Assembly (NCBI GenBank): GCA_009823505.1
Contig: VZQC01006355.1
Location: 598,291 to 662,290 of the forward strand
Length of the DNA: 64,000 bases
Source of the DNA: Rhizomys pruinosus
Taxonomy: Eukaryota; Chordata; Mammalia; Rodentia; Spalacidae
Reading direction: 5' to 3'
This document shows, piece by piece, positions 33,125 through 46,500 of the stretch. Numbering within the stretch: position 1 is the first letter of the stretch; each line of letters starts with the position of its first letter. The notes below the pieces were generated by a model. It saw nothing but the letters and a program-made list of their open reading frames with translations. It was not told the origin of the DNA and ran no database searches. The translations under genes were made by a program, and so were the position numbers.

Positions 33125-33238
33125 TGTATGTGCACATGAGTTGGAGTTTCATGAGCTGCAGGACAGGGGAAGCCAAACTCCTGTTATCTGCAAGAGCAGT
33201 GCTCACTCTTAACTGCTGAGCCATCTCTCCAGGTTCAG
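33125..33238 (-). mobile_element. tRNA-derived SINE head (B2/B3-like), partial
   Basis: The right end reads 'ctgctgagccatctctccag', the reverse of the B2/ID head. The body is short and diverged. Confidence 0.65.
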
Positions 33239-33239
33239 G

Positions 33240-33843
33240 GAAAGCGATTTTTAAATTTGAAAGCTAGAGTGAGTCCTGCTTCTGTGACATCTTGTAAATA
33301 TACTCCCATGATGCACAAGGGCAGAGGAACAAAGATCTCAGGCATAGCTGCCTTGCATGCATTCATTGACACTCAGGTCTTTTGGGGATATCACCTAAAG
33401 TGGGGTGCCCATACATCCAGACTGTGTCCCTTCACAGTCTGTAGCTTCTAAAGGCATACGCCAACTCTGTCTGTACAGACATGGACTCAGCTCCAGAGTT
33501 CACACATGAAGAAGTGAGGTTTAACCTGAGGAAAGTCACAGGTCACCAGACACTCTCTTGCAACTCTGCAATTTGTTTGTATTGAAAGATTTCTGTCGTC
33601 AATGCTTAGATTAGTGGTTATGAAGAAGATTTCCTGGAGCAGAGGGCAGTACAGGCCAGTCAGCACTACCAAGACAAGGCTTGCAAGGATGCTCAGCCCA
33701 GAGGAAAGGCCCGCCCAGCCTGAGGCTGTGCGGCTTCCCGTCCCTGGGTGGAAATCTTCCCAAAGCACAAGGATGATGTCTGATCAGGATTCCTGTTCAC
33801 CTGGCACAAAATCAGTGTCTAGGTTTGGTACAAGAATCACCAA
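33240..33843. other. Unique-looking 0.6 kb with a weak hydrophobic minus-strand frame
   Basis: No repeat that I recognise. On the minus strand a 93-codon ATG frame (33,768-33,487) contains a hydrophobic run, ILASLVLVVLTGLYCPLL, that could span a membrane. There is no family match I can name and no clear splice context. It might be an exon relic or chance. Confidence 0.35.
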
Positions 33844-34083
33844 TTGGGGATGGAGAGATGGCTCAGTGGTTAAGAGCACTGACTACTCTTGCAGAGGACC
33901 CAGGTTTGATTTCCAGCACTCATATGGCAGCTAAGAACTGTGGTGGTGCATGCCTTTAATCCTAGCACCCAGGAGGAAGAGGCAGGCAGAACTCTATGAG
34001 TTCAAAGCCAGCCTGTCTACAGAGCAAGCTCCAGGCCAGCTGGGAGTAAAAGGAGACCCAGTCTCAAAAAAAGAAAAGCAAAA
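33844..34083 (+). mobile_element. B4-type composite SINE
   Basis: An ID/tRNA-like head ('tggagagatggctcagtggt') runs into a B1-like part and an A-rich tail. The target-site duplication AAGAATCACCAA lies at 33,832-33,843 and 34,084-34,095. Only the downstream flank, starting inside its A tail, is copied at 55.5 kb. Confidence 0.9.
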
Positions 34084-34518
34084 AAGAATCACCAACTGGA
34101 GTTTGAGGCAACAGACCTAGGGTCTCTCATTGTTTGGAAACAAGATATCACAACATTAAATGTTGCTTTCATGAATAATTGCAATGAGCCATTTCAAAAA
34201 TGGTGAAGAAACACAAAATTGAGAAATTCGTAGGAGTGCTGAAGCACTTTTGTACCTAAATCAGCAAGTAAGCCTGGCCTTTTCATGTCTATATAAGAGT
34301 CAAGAAATATCACAACCCACATCTTTGAGAGCCAATTAGCAAATGATGGGATGGCGGTCAGAGCCTCCTAGATCCAATTGAGGATGTTACAGTGTTGGCT
34401 AGAACACAGAACCACACCAAGCAGTTGAGCCAAAGGGTACTCTGGAGGCTGGGCTGGGAAAGAAACAAGGCTGCATCTCTTTCTGCTGTGCCTGCTGAAA
34501 ACAGCTCAGCCAAGGGCA
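34084..34518 (+). repeat. Minisatellite flank, copy 1 (segmental duplication)
   Basis: Low-copy sequence from 'aagaatcaccaactggagtt' to 'cagccaagggcagg', followed at once by block B. A near-identical copy stands at 55,506-55,930. Differences are scattered substitutions and a 10-bp indel near 34,497. It has no SINE or L1 content. Confidence 0.93.
34290..34297 (+). promoter_or_regulatory. TATA-box-like motif in the flank (copy 1)
   Basis: TATATAAG in the context 'tcatgtctatataagagtca', about 220 bp before the array and pointing into it. It is identical in the second copy. No transcript evidence is available from sequence alone. Confidence 0.35.
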
Positions 34519-37500
34519 GGAGTAAGTGCACTCATCAAGGCACAGCAGGCACGAGTGCACTGGATAAGGCACAGGACGGAGTGCACTCATCAAGCAAAGG
34601 AGGCACTCATATCAAGGGCACAGGGAGGAGTGGCCCAGGCATGCATCCAGGAGTGCCATCAACAGGCAGGAGTGCACTCATCAAGATCACAAGGCAGGAT
34701 GCACTCATCAAAGACAGGCTAGGACGGAGTGCACTCATCAAGGCACAGGCAGGCAAGTGCACTCATCAAGCACAGGAAAGAAGTGCACTCATCAAGGCAC
34801 AGGCAGGGAGTGCACTCATCAAGGACCACAGGCAGGATTCACTCATCAAGGCACAGGGGCAGAGTGCACTCACTTCCAAGGCACAGGAGGGAGTGCACAA
34901 AACAGGCACAGGCAGGAGTGCACTCATCCAGGCACAGGCAGGAGTGCCCTCATCAAGGCACAGGCAGGGAGTGCACTCATCAAGGCACAGGCAGGAGTGC
35001 ACTCATCAAGGCACAGGAAGGAGTGCATTCATCAAGGCACAGGCAGGAGTGAACTAATCAAGGCACAGGCAGGAGTGCACTCATCAAGGCACAGGAGGGA
35101 GCGAACTCATCCAGGCACAGGAGTGAGTGCACTCATCAAGGCACAGGCAGGAGTGCACTCATCCAGGCACAGGCAGGAGTGAACTCATCCAGGCACAGGA
35201 GGGAATCCACTCATCCTGGCACAGGCAGGAGTGCACTCATCCAGGCACAAGAAGGTGTGCACTCATCCAGGAACAGGAGGAAGTGCCCTCATCCAGGCAC
35301 AGGAGGGAGTGAATTCTTCCAGGCACAGGAGGGAGTGCACTCATCCAGGCACAGGCAGGAGTGCACTCATCCAGGCACAGGCAGGAGTGCACTCATCCAG
35401 GCACAGGCAGGAGTGAACTCATCAAGGCACAGGCAAGAGTTCACTCATCCAGGCACAGGAAGGAGTGCACTAATCCAGGCACAGGAGTGAGTGCACTTAT
35501 CCAGGCACAGGCAGGAGTGCACTCATCCAGTCACAGGCAGGAGTGCACTCATACAGTCACAGGAGGGAGTGCATTCATACAGGAACAGGAGTGAGTGCAC
35601 TCATCAAGGCACAGGAGGGAGTTCACTCATCCAGGAACAGGAGTGAGTGCACTCATCAAGGCACAGGCAGGAGTGCACTCATTCAGGCGCAGGAGTGAGT
35701 GCACTCATCCAGGCACAGAAGTGAGTGCACTCATCCAGGCACAGGCAGGAGTGCAGTCATCCAGGCACAGGAGTGAGTGCACTCATCCAGGCACAGAAGT
35801 GACTGCACTCATCCAGGCACAGGTAGGAGTGCACTCATTGAGGCACAAGCAGGTGTGCACTCATCCAGCCACAGGCAGGTGTGCACTCATCCATGAACAG
35901 GAAGGTGCACTCATCCAGGCACAGGCAGGAGTGCACTCATCCAGGCACAGGCAGGAGAGCTCTCAACCAGGCACAAGAGGGAGTTCAGTCTTCCAGGCAG
36001 AGGAGGGAGTGCATTCATCCAGGCACAGGCAGGAGTGCACTCATCCAGGCACAGGCAGGAATGCACTCATCCAGGCACAGGCAGGAGTGCACTCATCCAG
36101 GCACAGGAGTGAGTGCACTCATCCAGGCACAGGCAGGACAGCACTCATCAAGGCACAGGAGGGAGTGCACTCAACAAGGCACAGGGAGGAGTGCACTCAT
36201 CCAGGCACAGGAGGGAGTGAACTCATCAAGGCACAGGCAGGAATGCACTCATCCAGGCACAGGCAGGAGAGCACTAATCCAGGCACAGGCAGGAGTGCAC
36301 TCATCCAGGCACAGGAGGGAGTGCACTCATCAAGTCACAGGAGGGATTGCACTCATCCAGGCACATGCAAGAGTGCACTCATCCAGACACAGGAGGGAGT
36401 GCACTCATCCAGGCACACGGAGGAGTGCACTCATCCAGGCACAGGAGGGAGTGAACTCATCCAGGCACAGGCAGGAATGCACTCATTCAGGCACAGGAAG
36501 GAGAGCACTCATCCAGGCACGTGCAAGAGTGCACTCATCCAGACACAGGGTGGAGTGCACTCATCGAGGCACAGGAGGGAGTGCACCACTCCAGGCACAG
36601 GAGGGAGTGCACTCATCCAGGAACAGGAAGGAGTGCAATCTTCCAAGCACAGGAAGGAGTTCACTCATCCTGGCACAGGAGGGATTGCACTCATCAAGGC
36701 AAAGGCAGGAGTGCACTCATCCAGGCACAGGTGTGAGTTCACTCTTCAAGGCACAGGCAGGAATGCACTCATCCAGGCACAAGGGGCAGTGCAATTATCC
36801 AGGCACAGGCAGGAGTGCACTCATCCAGGCAGAGGAGTGTGTGCACTCATCCAGGCAAAGGCAGGAATGCACTCATCCAGGCACAGGCAGGAGTGCACTC
36901 ATCCAGGCACAGGCAGGACTGCACTCATCCAGGTACAGGCAGGAGAGCACTCTTCCAGGCACAGGCAGGAGTGCACTCATCAAGGCACAGGAGGGAGTGC
37001 ACTCATCCAGGCACAGGAGTGTGTGCACTCATCAAGGCACAGGCAGGAGTGCACTCATCCAGGCACAGGCAGGAGTCCTCTCATCCAGGCACAGGAGGGA
37101 GTGCACTCATCCAGGCACAGGCAGCAGTGCACTCATCCAGGGACAGGAGTGAGTGCACTCATCCAGGCACAGGCAGGAGTGCACTCATCCAGGCACAGGA
37201 GTGAGTGCACTCATCCAGGCACAGGCAGGAGTGCACTCATCAAGGCACAGGAGGGAGTGCACTCATCAAGGCACAGGGAGGAGTGCACTCATCCAGGCAC
37301 AGGAGGGAGTGAACTCATCCAGGCACAGGCAGGAGTGCACTCATCCAAGCACAGGCAGGAGTGCACTCATCAAGGCACAGGAGTGAGTGCACTCATCAAG
37401 GCACAGGCAGGAGTGCACTCATCCAGGCACAGGAGTGAGTGCACTCATCCAGGCACAGGCAGGAGTGCACTCATCAAGGCACAGGAGGGAGTGCACTCAT

Positions 37501-40500
37501 CCAGGCACAGGAGGGAGTGCACACATCCAGACACAGGCGGGAGTGCACTCATCAAGGCACAGGCAGGAGTGCTCTCATCAAGGCAAGGGAGGGAGTGCAT
37601 TCATCCAGCCACAAAAATGAGTGCACTCATCCAGGCACAGGCAGGAGTGCCATCATCCAGTCACAGGAGGGAGTGCACTCATCGAGTCACAGGCAGGAGT
37701 TCACTTATCCAGGAAGGGGAGGGAGTGCACTCATCCAGGCACAGGCAGGAGTGCACTCATCCAGGCACAGAAAGGAGTGCACTCATCCAGGCACAGGCAA
37801 GAGAGCACTCATCAAGGCACAGGAGTGAGTGCACTCATCAAGGCACAGGCAGGAGTGCACTCATCCAGGCACAGGAATGAGTGCACTCATCAAGTCACAG
37901 GCAGGAGTGCACTAATCAAGGCACAGGACGGAGAGCACTCATCAAGGCACAGGCAGTAGTGCACTCATCCAGTCACAGGCAGGACTGCACTCATCCAGGC
38001 ACAGGAGGGTGTGCACTCATCCAGGCACAGGCAGGAGTGCACTCATCCAGGCACAGGCAGGAGTGCACTCATCCAGGCACACGCAGGAGTTCACTCAACA
38101 AGGCACAGGAAGGAGTGCACTCATCCAGGCACAGGCAGGAGTGCACTCATCCAGGCACAGGCAGGAGTGCACTCATCCAGTCACAGGCAGGAGTGCACTC
38201 ATCCAGGCACAGGAGGGAGTGCACTCATCCAGGCACAGGAGGGACTGCACTCATCCAGGCACAGGCAGGAGTGCACTCATCCAGGCGCAGGAGGGAGTGC
38301 ACTCATCCAGGCACAGAAGTGAGTGCACTCATCCAGGCGCAGGAGGGAGTGCACTCATCAAGGCACAGAAGTGAGTGCACTCATCCAGGCACAAGAGGGA
38401 GGGCACTCATCCAGGCACAGTAGGGAGTGCACTCATCCAGGCACAGGCAGGAGTGCACTCATCCAGGCATAGGCAGTAGTGCACTCTTCCAGGCACAGGC
38501 AGGTGTGCACTCATCCAGGTACAGGCAGGAGTGCACTCATCCAGGCAAAGCAGGAGTGAACTCATCCAGGCACAGGAGGGAGTGCACTCATCCAGGCACA
38601 GGAGGGAGTGCACTCATCCAGGCACAGGAGGGAGTGCACTCATCCAGGCACAGGCAGGAGTGCACTCATCCAGGCACAGGCAGGAGTGCACTCATCCAGG
38701 CACAGGAGGGAGTGCACTCATCCAGGCACAGGAGGGTGTGCACTCATCAAGGCACAGGCAGGAGTGCACTCATCCAGGCACAGGCAGGAGTGCACTCATC
38801 AAGGCACAGGGTGGAGTTCACTCATCCAGTCACAGGAGTGAGTGCACTCATCAAGGCACAGGCAGGAGTGCACTCATCCAGGCGCAGGAGGGAGTGCACT
38901 AATCCAGGCAGAGAAGTGAGTGCACTGATCAAGGCACAGGCAGGAGTGCACTCCTCCAGGCACAGGCAGGAGTGCACTCATTGAGGCACAGTCAGGAGTG
39001 CACTCATCCAGTCAGAGGCAGGAGTGCACTCATCCAGGCACAGGCAGGAGTGAACTCATCCAGGCACAGGCAGGAGTGCACTCCTCCAGGCACAGGCAGG
39101 GGTGCAAACATCAAAGCAAGGCAGGAGTGCACTCAACAAGTCACAGGCAGGAGTCCACTCATACAGGTACAGGCAGGAGTGCACTCATCCAGGCACAGCA
39201 GAGAGTGCACTCATCCAGGCGCAGTTGGGAGTGCACTCATCCAGGCGCAGGCAGGAGTGCACTCGTCCAGGCACATGAGTGAGTACACTCATCCAGGCAC
39301 AGGCAGGAGTGCACTCATCCAGGCACAGGCAGGAGTGCACTCATCAAGGCACAGGCAGGAGTGCACTCATCCAGGCACAGGTGGGAGTGCACTCATCCAG
39401 GCAGAGAAGGGAGTGCACTCATCCAGGCACAGGAAGGAGTGCCCTCATCCAGGCACAGGAAGGAGTGCACTCATCCAGGCACAGTCAGGAGTGCTCTCAT
39501 CCAGGTACAGGAGTGAGTGCACTCATCCAGGCACAGGAGGGAGTGCACTCATCCAGGCACAGGAGTGAGTGCACTCATCCAGGCACAGGAGGTAGTGCAC
39601 TCATCCAGGAACAGGCAGGAGTGCACTCATCAAGGCACAGGCAGGAGTGCACTCATCAAGGCACAGGAGGGAGTGCACTCATCCAGGCACAGGAGGGAGT
39701 GCACTCATCCAGGCACAGCAGGAGTGAACTCATCCAGGCACAGGAGGGAGTGCAATCATCCAGGTTCAGGAGGGAGTGCACTCATCCAGGTAGATTCAGG
39801 AGTGCTCTCATTGAGGCACAGGCAAGAGTGCACTCATCCAAGCACATGAGGGAGTGCACTCATCCAGTCACAGGCAGGAGTGCACTCATCCAGGCACAGG
39901 CAGGAGTGCACTCATCCTGGCACAGGCAGGAGTGCACTCATCCAGGCACAGGCAGGAGTGCACTCAACAAGGCACAGGCGGGAGTGCACTCATCCAAGTA
40001 CAGGCAGGTTTGCATCATCCAGTCACAGGCAGGAGTGCACTCATCCAGGCACAGGAGTGAGTGCACTCATCCATGAACAGGAGGGTGTGGACTCATCCAG
40101 GCACAGGCAGGAGTGCACTCATCCAGGCACAGGAGGGAGTTCACTCATCCAGGCACTATATGGAGTGCCCTCATCCAGGCACAGGCGGGAGTGCAATCAT
40201 CAAGTCACAGGGGGGAGTGCACTCATCCAGGCACAGGAGTGAGTGCACTCATCAAGGCACAGGCAGGAGTGCTCTTTTCCAGGCGCAGGAGAGAGTGCAC
40301 TAATCCAGGCACAGAAGTGAGTTCACTCATCAAGGCACAGGCAGGAGTGCACTCCTCCAGGTGCAGGAGGGAGTGCACTAATCCAGGCACAGAAGTGAGT
40401 GCACTGATCCAGGCACAGGCAGGAGTGCACTCATCCAGGCACAGGCAGGAGTGAACACATCCAGGCACAGGCAGGAGTGCACTCATCCAGGCACAGGCAG

Positions 40501-43500
40501 GAGTGCACTCATCAATGCAAGGCAGGAGTGCACTCAACAAGTCACAAGCAGGAGTGCACTCATACAGGTACAGGCAGGAGTGCACTGATCCAGGCACAGG
40601 CAGGAATTCACTCATGCAGGCACTGGAGGGAGTGCACTCATCCAGGCACAGGAGGGAGTGCACTCATCCAGGCACAGTTGGGAGTGCACTCATCCAGGCG
40701 CAGGCAGGAGTGCACTCTTCCAGGCACCTGAGTGAGTACACTCATCCAGGCACAGGCAGGAGTGCACTCATCCAGGCACAGGCAGGAGTGCACTCATCAA
40801 GGCACAGACAGGAGTGCACTCATCCAGGCGCAGGAGGGAGTGCACTCATCCAGGCAAAAAAGGGAGTGCACTCATCCAGGCACAAGCAGGAGTGCCCTCA
40901 TCCAGGCACAGGAAGGAGTGCACTCATCCAGGCACAGTCAGGAGTGCACTCATCCAGGCACAGGCAGGAGTGCACTCATTGAGGCACAGTCAGGAGTGCA
41001 CTCATCCAGTCAGAGGCAGGAGTGCACTCATCCAGGCACAGGCAGGAGTGAACACATCCAGGCACAGGCAGGAGTACACTCCTCCAGGCACAGGCAGGAG
41101 TGCACTCATCAAGGCAAGGCAGGAGTGCACTCAACAAGTCACAGGCAGGATTGCACTCATACAAGTACAGGCAGCAGTGCACTCATCCAGGCACAGGAGA
41201 GTGTGCACTCATCCAGGCACAGTTGGGAGTGCACTCATTCAGGCGCAGGCAGGAGTGCACTCGTCCAGGAACATGAGTGAGTACACTCATCCAGGCACAG
41301 GCAGGAGTGCACTCATCCAGGCACAGGAAGGAGTGCCCTCATCCAGGCACAGTCAGGAGTGCTCTCATCCAGGCACAGTCAGGAGTGCTCTCATCCAGTT
41401 ACAGGAGTGAGTGCACTCATCCAGGCACAGGAGGGAGTGCACTCATCCAGGCACAGGAGTGAGTGCACTCATCCAGGCACAGGAGGTAGTGCACTCATCC
41501 AGGAACAGGCGGGAGTGCACTCATCAAGGCACAGGCAGGAGTGCACTCATCAAGGCACAGGAGGGATTGCACTCATCCTGGCACAGGAGTGAGTGCACTC
41601 ATCCAGGCACAGGCAGGAGTGCACTCATCAAACACAGGAGGGAGTGCACTCATCCAGGCAAAGGTGGGAGTGCACTCATCCAGGCACAGTCAGGAGTGCA
41701 CTAATCCAGGCACAGGAGGGAGTGCACTCATCCAGGCACAGGAGGGAGTGCACTCTTCCAGGGACAGGAGGGAGTGCACTCTTCCAGGCAAGGGAATGCA
41801 CTCATCCAGGCAAAGGCAGGAGTGCAATAATCCATTCCAAGCAGGAGTGCACTCATCCAGGTTCAGGAGGGAGTGCAATCATCCAGGTAGATTCAGGAGT
41901 GCTCTCATTGAGGCACAGGCAAGAGTGCACTCATCCAGTCACAGGCAGGAGTGCACTCATCCAGGCACAGGCAGGAGTGCACTCAACAAGGCACAGGCAG
42001 GAATGCACTCATCCAGGTACAGGCAGGAGTGCATCATCCAGTCACAGGCAGGAGTGCACTCATCCAGGCACAGGAGTGAGTGCACTCATCCATGAACAGG
42101 AGGGTGTGGACTCATCCAGGCACAGGCAGGAGTGCACTCATCCAGGCACAGGAGGGTGTGCACTCATCCAGGCACTATAGGGAGTGCACTCATCCGGCAA
42201 CAGGCAGAATGCAGTCATCCAGGCACGGCGGAAGTTGCACTCCATCGAGTCAAAGGCGGAAGTGCACTCACCAGGACAGGCGGAGCAACTCACGGTAGGG
42301 GGAGTGCACCTGACGGAGGATTCATCATGCCAGGCACAGGCAGGAGTAGCACTCACCCAGGCAAAGGAAGGGAGTGCACTCATACCAGGCCCAGGAGGGG
42401 GTGCACTCATCCATGGCATCCCAGCACACAGAGTGCACTCATCCAGGCACAGGGGGTGCAGTCTTCAGGTCAGAGTCACCAGGTCAATCATGGAGGGAGT
42501 GCATCTATTCCAGGTAGATTCAGTGAATGTCTCATTACCAGGCAAGAGAGGCACATCCAAGCGAGGATGCACTCATCCAGACACAGGAGGGAGTGCACTC
42601 AACAAGGCACAGGAGGAGAATCAAGGCACTCTGCAGAGATGAACAGAGGCAGAGGAGTGCATCGTCCAAGTCCAGGCAGGGCTGCCTCATCAGGCACAGG
42701 ATGAGTGCCTCTCCATGAACAGAGGGTGGTTGGCTCATCCAGGCACAGGCAGGGATTCCTCACCCATGCACAGGAAGGAGTTCACTCAGCCAGGCACTAG
42801 TATGAAGTGCCGCTCTATCCAGAGCCACAGGCGAGGTATTTGCAATATCAAGTCACAGGGGGAGTGCACTCATCAAGGCACAGGAGTGAGTGTCACTCAT
42901 CAATGCACAGGGCAAGGAAAGTGGCCACTCCCGCTCAACGTTCCCAAACAGAAACAGCGAGTGCACTATACAGGTACAGCAGGGAGTGCACTGGAATCAG
43001 GCACAGGGCAGGGATTCACTCATGCAGGCACATGGAGGTAGTGCACGCATCAAGGCACAGGAGGGAGTGCCTCATCCAGCACAGTTGGGAATGCACTCAT
43101 CCTGGGTACATGCATGAGTGCACTCATTCCAGTCACCGGCAGGGGCAGTGCACTCATCAGGCACAGAGGTGGTGCACTTATTCCATGCAGCAGTAGGGGT
43201 GCACTCTATCCAGGTCGGGGGCTCATCAGACAGAGGTTTGCAATCATCCAGGCACAGGAGGAGGTGCACTTCCTCCAGGCACAGCAGGAGGCACTCTTCC
43301 AGGCACAGTTAGGGAGATAACTACTCATCCAGGCTCAGGCAGAGTGCACTCTAACAGTCACAGGCAGGAGTGCAATAATCCAGGCCACAGGCAGGGAGGT
43401 ACTCATCCAGGCACAGAGCAGTGGGCTGCCTCCCAGTCGAGTTGGGGCACATCGGAATTCGGAGGTGCTCTCATCCAGTACAGGAGGTGAGTGCACTCAA

Positions 43501-46500
43501 TCAAGTCACAGAAAGGCAGGGAGTGCACTCATACAGGTACAGGGGGAGTGCACTCTCAGGCACAGGCAGGATTTTTCCACTACAGATGCGAGGGACTATC
43601 GCAGGGCAGTGCACTCATCCAGGCACAGGAGGGAGTGCACTCCACCAGGCACAGGGGACATTGCACTCATGAGGGCACGTAGAACGGAGTGCACTCTCAT
43701 CAGGCACAGGCAGGGAGTGCACGCAATATCCAGGCAAGAGGGAGTGCACTTGCCTCTCCAGGCACAGGCAAGTGAGTGCAGCTATTCCAGGCACATTGGG
43801 TGTACACTCACCAGGCACAGGAGGGGTGCACTCTTAATCACAGGAGGAGTGCATAGTCCAGGCACAGGCAGGAGTCACTCATCCAGGCAAGAGAGTGACT
43901 CATCGAGGCGCAGTTAGGGGTGCTACTCATCCAGGGCAAGGAGTGAGTGCACTCAAGGTCAAGTCACAAGCAGGAGTGCACTCAATACAGGACAGGCGTG
44001 TGAGTGCAATGATCCAGGCACATGCAGGAATCACTTCATGCAGGCACAGAGGTGATGGCACTCAATCCACGGCCACGAGGGAGTGCATCTCATCCAGCAC
44101 AGTTTGGCGAATGCAACTCGATCCCGTGGTACGATGCATGATGTGCACTCATCCAGTCAGCAGGCAGGAGTGCCACTCATACCCATGAAGTGAGGCAAAG
44201 AAGGAGGTGTCCTAACGGAGGCACAGGAGGTGTGCTCTCATCCAGGCACGAGGTTCAATCAGCAGAGATGTGCCAACTCATTACCCAGGCAGCAAGGGCA
44301 GGGTGCACTCTTCCAGGCACATTAGGGAATATACTCATCCAGGCACAGGCAGGGGATGCACTCTTCCAGGCACTAGGAGTGAGTAATCATCAATGACGGA
44401 GGGAGTTCATCTCATGCACAGGCGGGAGGCCTCTTACAGGCACAGGCAGGGGTGCAATCAATCCAGCCACGGAGGCAGGGAGTGCACTCCATCAAGGCAC
44501 AGGAGGGATACACTATCCAGGCACATGGAGTGAGTTCAACTCATCCAGTGCACAGCAAGGAGTGCACTGCTCCCAGGCACTGAAATGAGTGCAACTCATC
44601 CAGCCATCCAGGAGGTGTCCACTCATCCAGGCAAAGGGCAGGAGTGCACTCATCCAGGCACAGGCAGGAGTTGCACTCATTCAAGGACAGGTTAGGAGTG
44701 CACTCACCAGGAACAGGAGGGTGCACGCAGTCATCCACAGGAGGTGTGCACGCATACAGGCACAGGAGGGTGTGGGCACTCATCCAGGCACAGAGGGTGT
44801 GCACTCAACGCTTTCACAAGGCACAAATGGCAAGGAGTGACACTCATCAGGCACCAAGGGAGTGCTACTCATCCAGGCACAAAGGAGGGAGTGCACTCAT
44901 CCAAGGCACAGGGAGTAGTTCACTCTTCCAGGCTAGCAGGAGTGCATCATTGCACGACATTCATCATCCAGGCACAGGAAGTGAGTGCAACTCAATCAAG
45001 CCAGCAACAGTGCACGCAACAAGGCACAGAGTGAGTGCACTCACCTGTCACGGGTAGCACTTCAGGCAAGGAAGGACGTACAGGCACAGACAGGAGACCA
45101 TCGGGCAAGGGGGAGTGCACTCATTCAGGCACAGGCAGGAGTACACATCCATGCGCCAGGGTCACAGGAGATGAAGTGCCCTATCCAGGCACATCAGGGA
45201 GTGCACTCATCACAAGGGAGCCCATCAGGCACATGCAGCAGTGCACTCATGCAAGGCACAGGAGGGGAGTGCTCCTCATCCAGGCAGCAGCAGGAGTGCA
45301 CTCACATAGTCAAAGCCAGGAGGGCACTCATAATCACAGGCAGGAGGCACATCCAGGCACAGGGCAGGAATTCACTCGTGCAGGCACGGAGGGAGTGAAC
45401 TCAGTCCAAGGCAACAGGAAGGGAGTGCACTCATCCATGGCAACAGGCAGGAATTCAATCATGCAGGACTGGACGGAGTGCACCATCCAGGCACAGGACA
45501 GGAGTGGCACTCATCAGGCACCCGAAAGAGTGCACTCATCCAGGGCACAGGCAGGAGTGGCATCATCCAGGCACAGGCAGGAGTGCACTCATCGCGGCAC
45601 AGCAGGAGTAGCACTCAACAAGGCACGCAGGAGTGCACGTCATCCAGGTACAGAGCGGGAGGAGGCATCATCCAGCAATATATGGTGCCCGTCACCAGGC
45701 ACAGGTGGGAGTGCAATCATCAAGCACAGGGCGGTGTGCACCATCGCAGGTACAGGATGAAGTCATCATCAATGCAAGGCAGAGTGATCAACAAGTCACA
45801 GCAAGGAGTGCACTCAACAGGCACAACGAGGAGTGCACTCATCCAGGCAACAAGGCAGGAATTCACTCATCCAGGCCTAGGAGGGAGGCACTCATCCAGG
45901 CACAGAGGGAGTGCACTCATCCAGGCACAGTTGTGATGCACCATTCCGGGTACATGCATGAGACGCACTCATCCAGTCCACAGGCAGGAGGTGCACTCAT
46001 CAAGCACAGAATTGAGTGGCACTCATCCATGCACAGGAGGGGGCACTAATCCAGGCACAGGCAGGAGTGCACTCAGTCCAGGACAGGAGGGTGTGCACAT
46101 CATCAGGCACTATATGGGATGCGCACTCATCCAGGCACAAGAGGAAGTGCACTGCACTAGGCACAGGTGCAGGAGTGCACTCATCAGGCACAGAGGCGAG
46201 TGCACACTCATCAGGCACTGGAGTGAGTGCACTCATCAAGGCACAAGCAGGAGTGCAACTCATCCAGGCACTGAAATATGAGGGCACGCATCCAGGCATA
46301 GGCAGGAGGGCGCACTCAATCCAGGCAAAGGCCGGAGTGCACTCATCAGGCACAGACAGGAGTGCACTCAACAGGCACAGGGAGGAATTGCACTCATTGC
46401 CAGGGTACAGGCAGGAGTGCACATCAAGCACGGCAGGAGTGACTCATCCAGGCACAGGAGTGAGTCCACTCATACAGGACTGGAGGGTGTGGCCAATCAG

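Noticed and set aside
35595..37880. A 761-codon open frame and many shorter ones along the minisatellite
   Set aside because: All are readings of the 26-bp unit, which lacks stops in every forward frame. Most begin at GTG, and no domain, splice signal or codon bias supports a gene.
38407..38613. Minus-strand cysteine-rich frames in the array (repeated CLDECTPACAWMSAL-type peptides)
   Set aside because: They are the reverse complement of the same unit. One reading register contains TGA every 78 bp, so these are short by construction.
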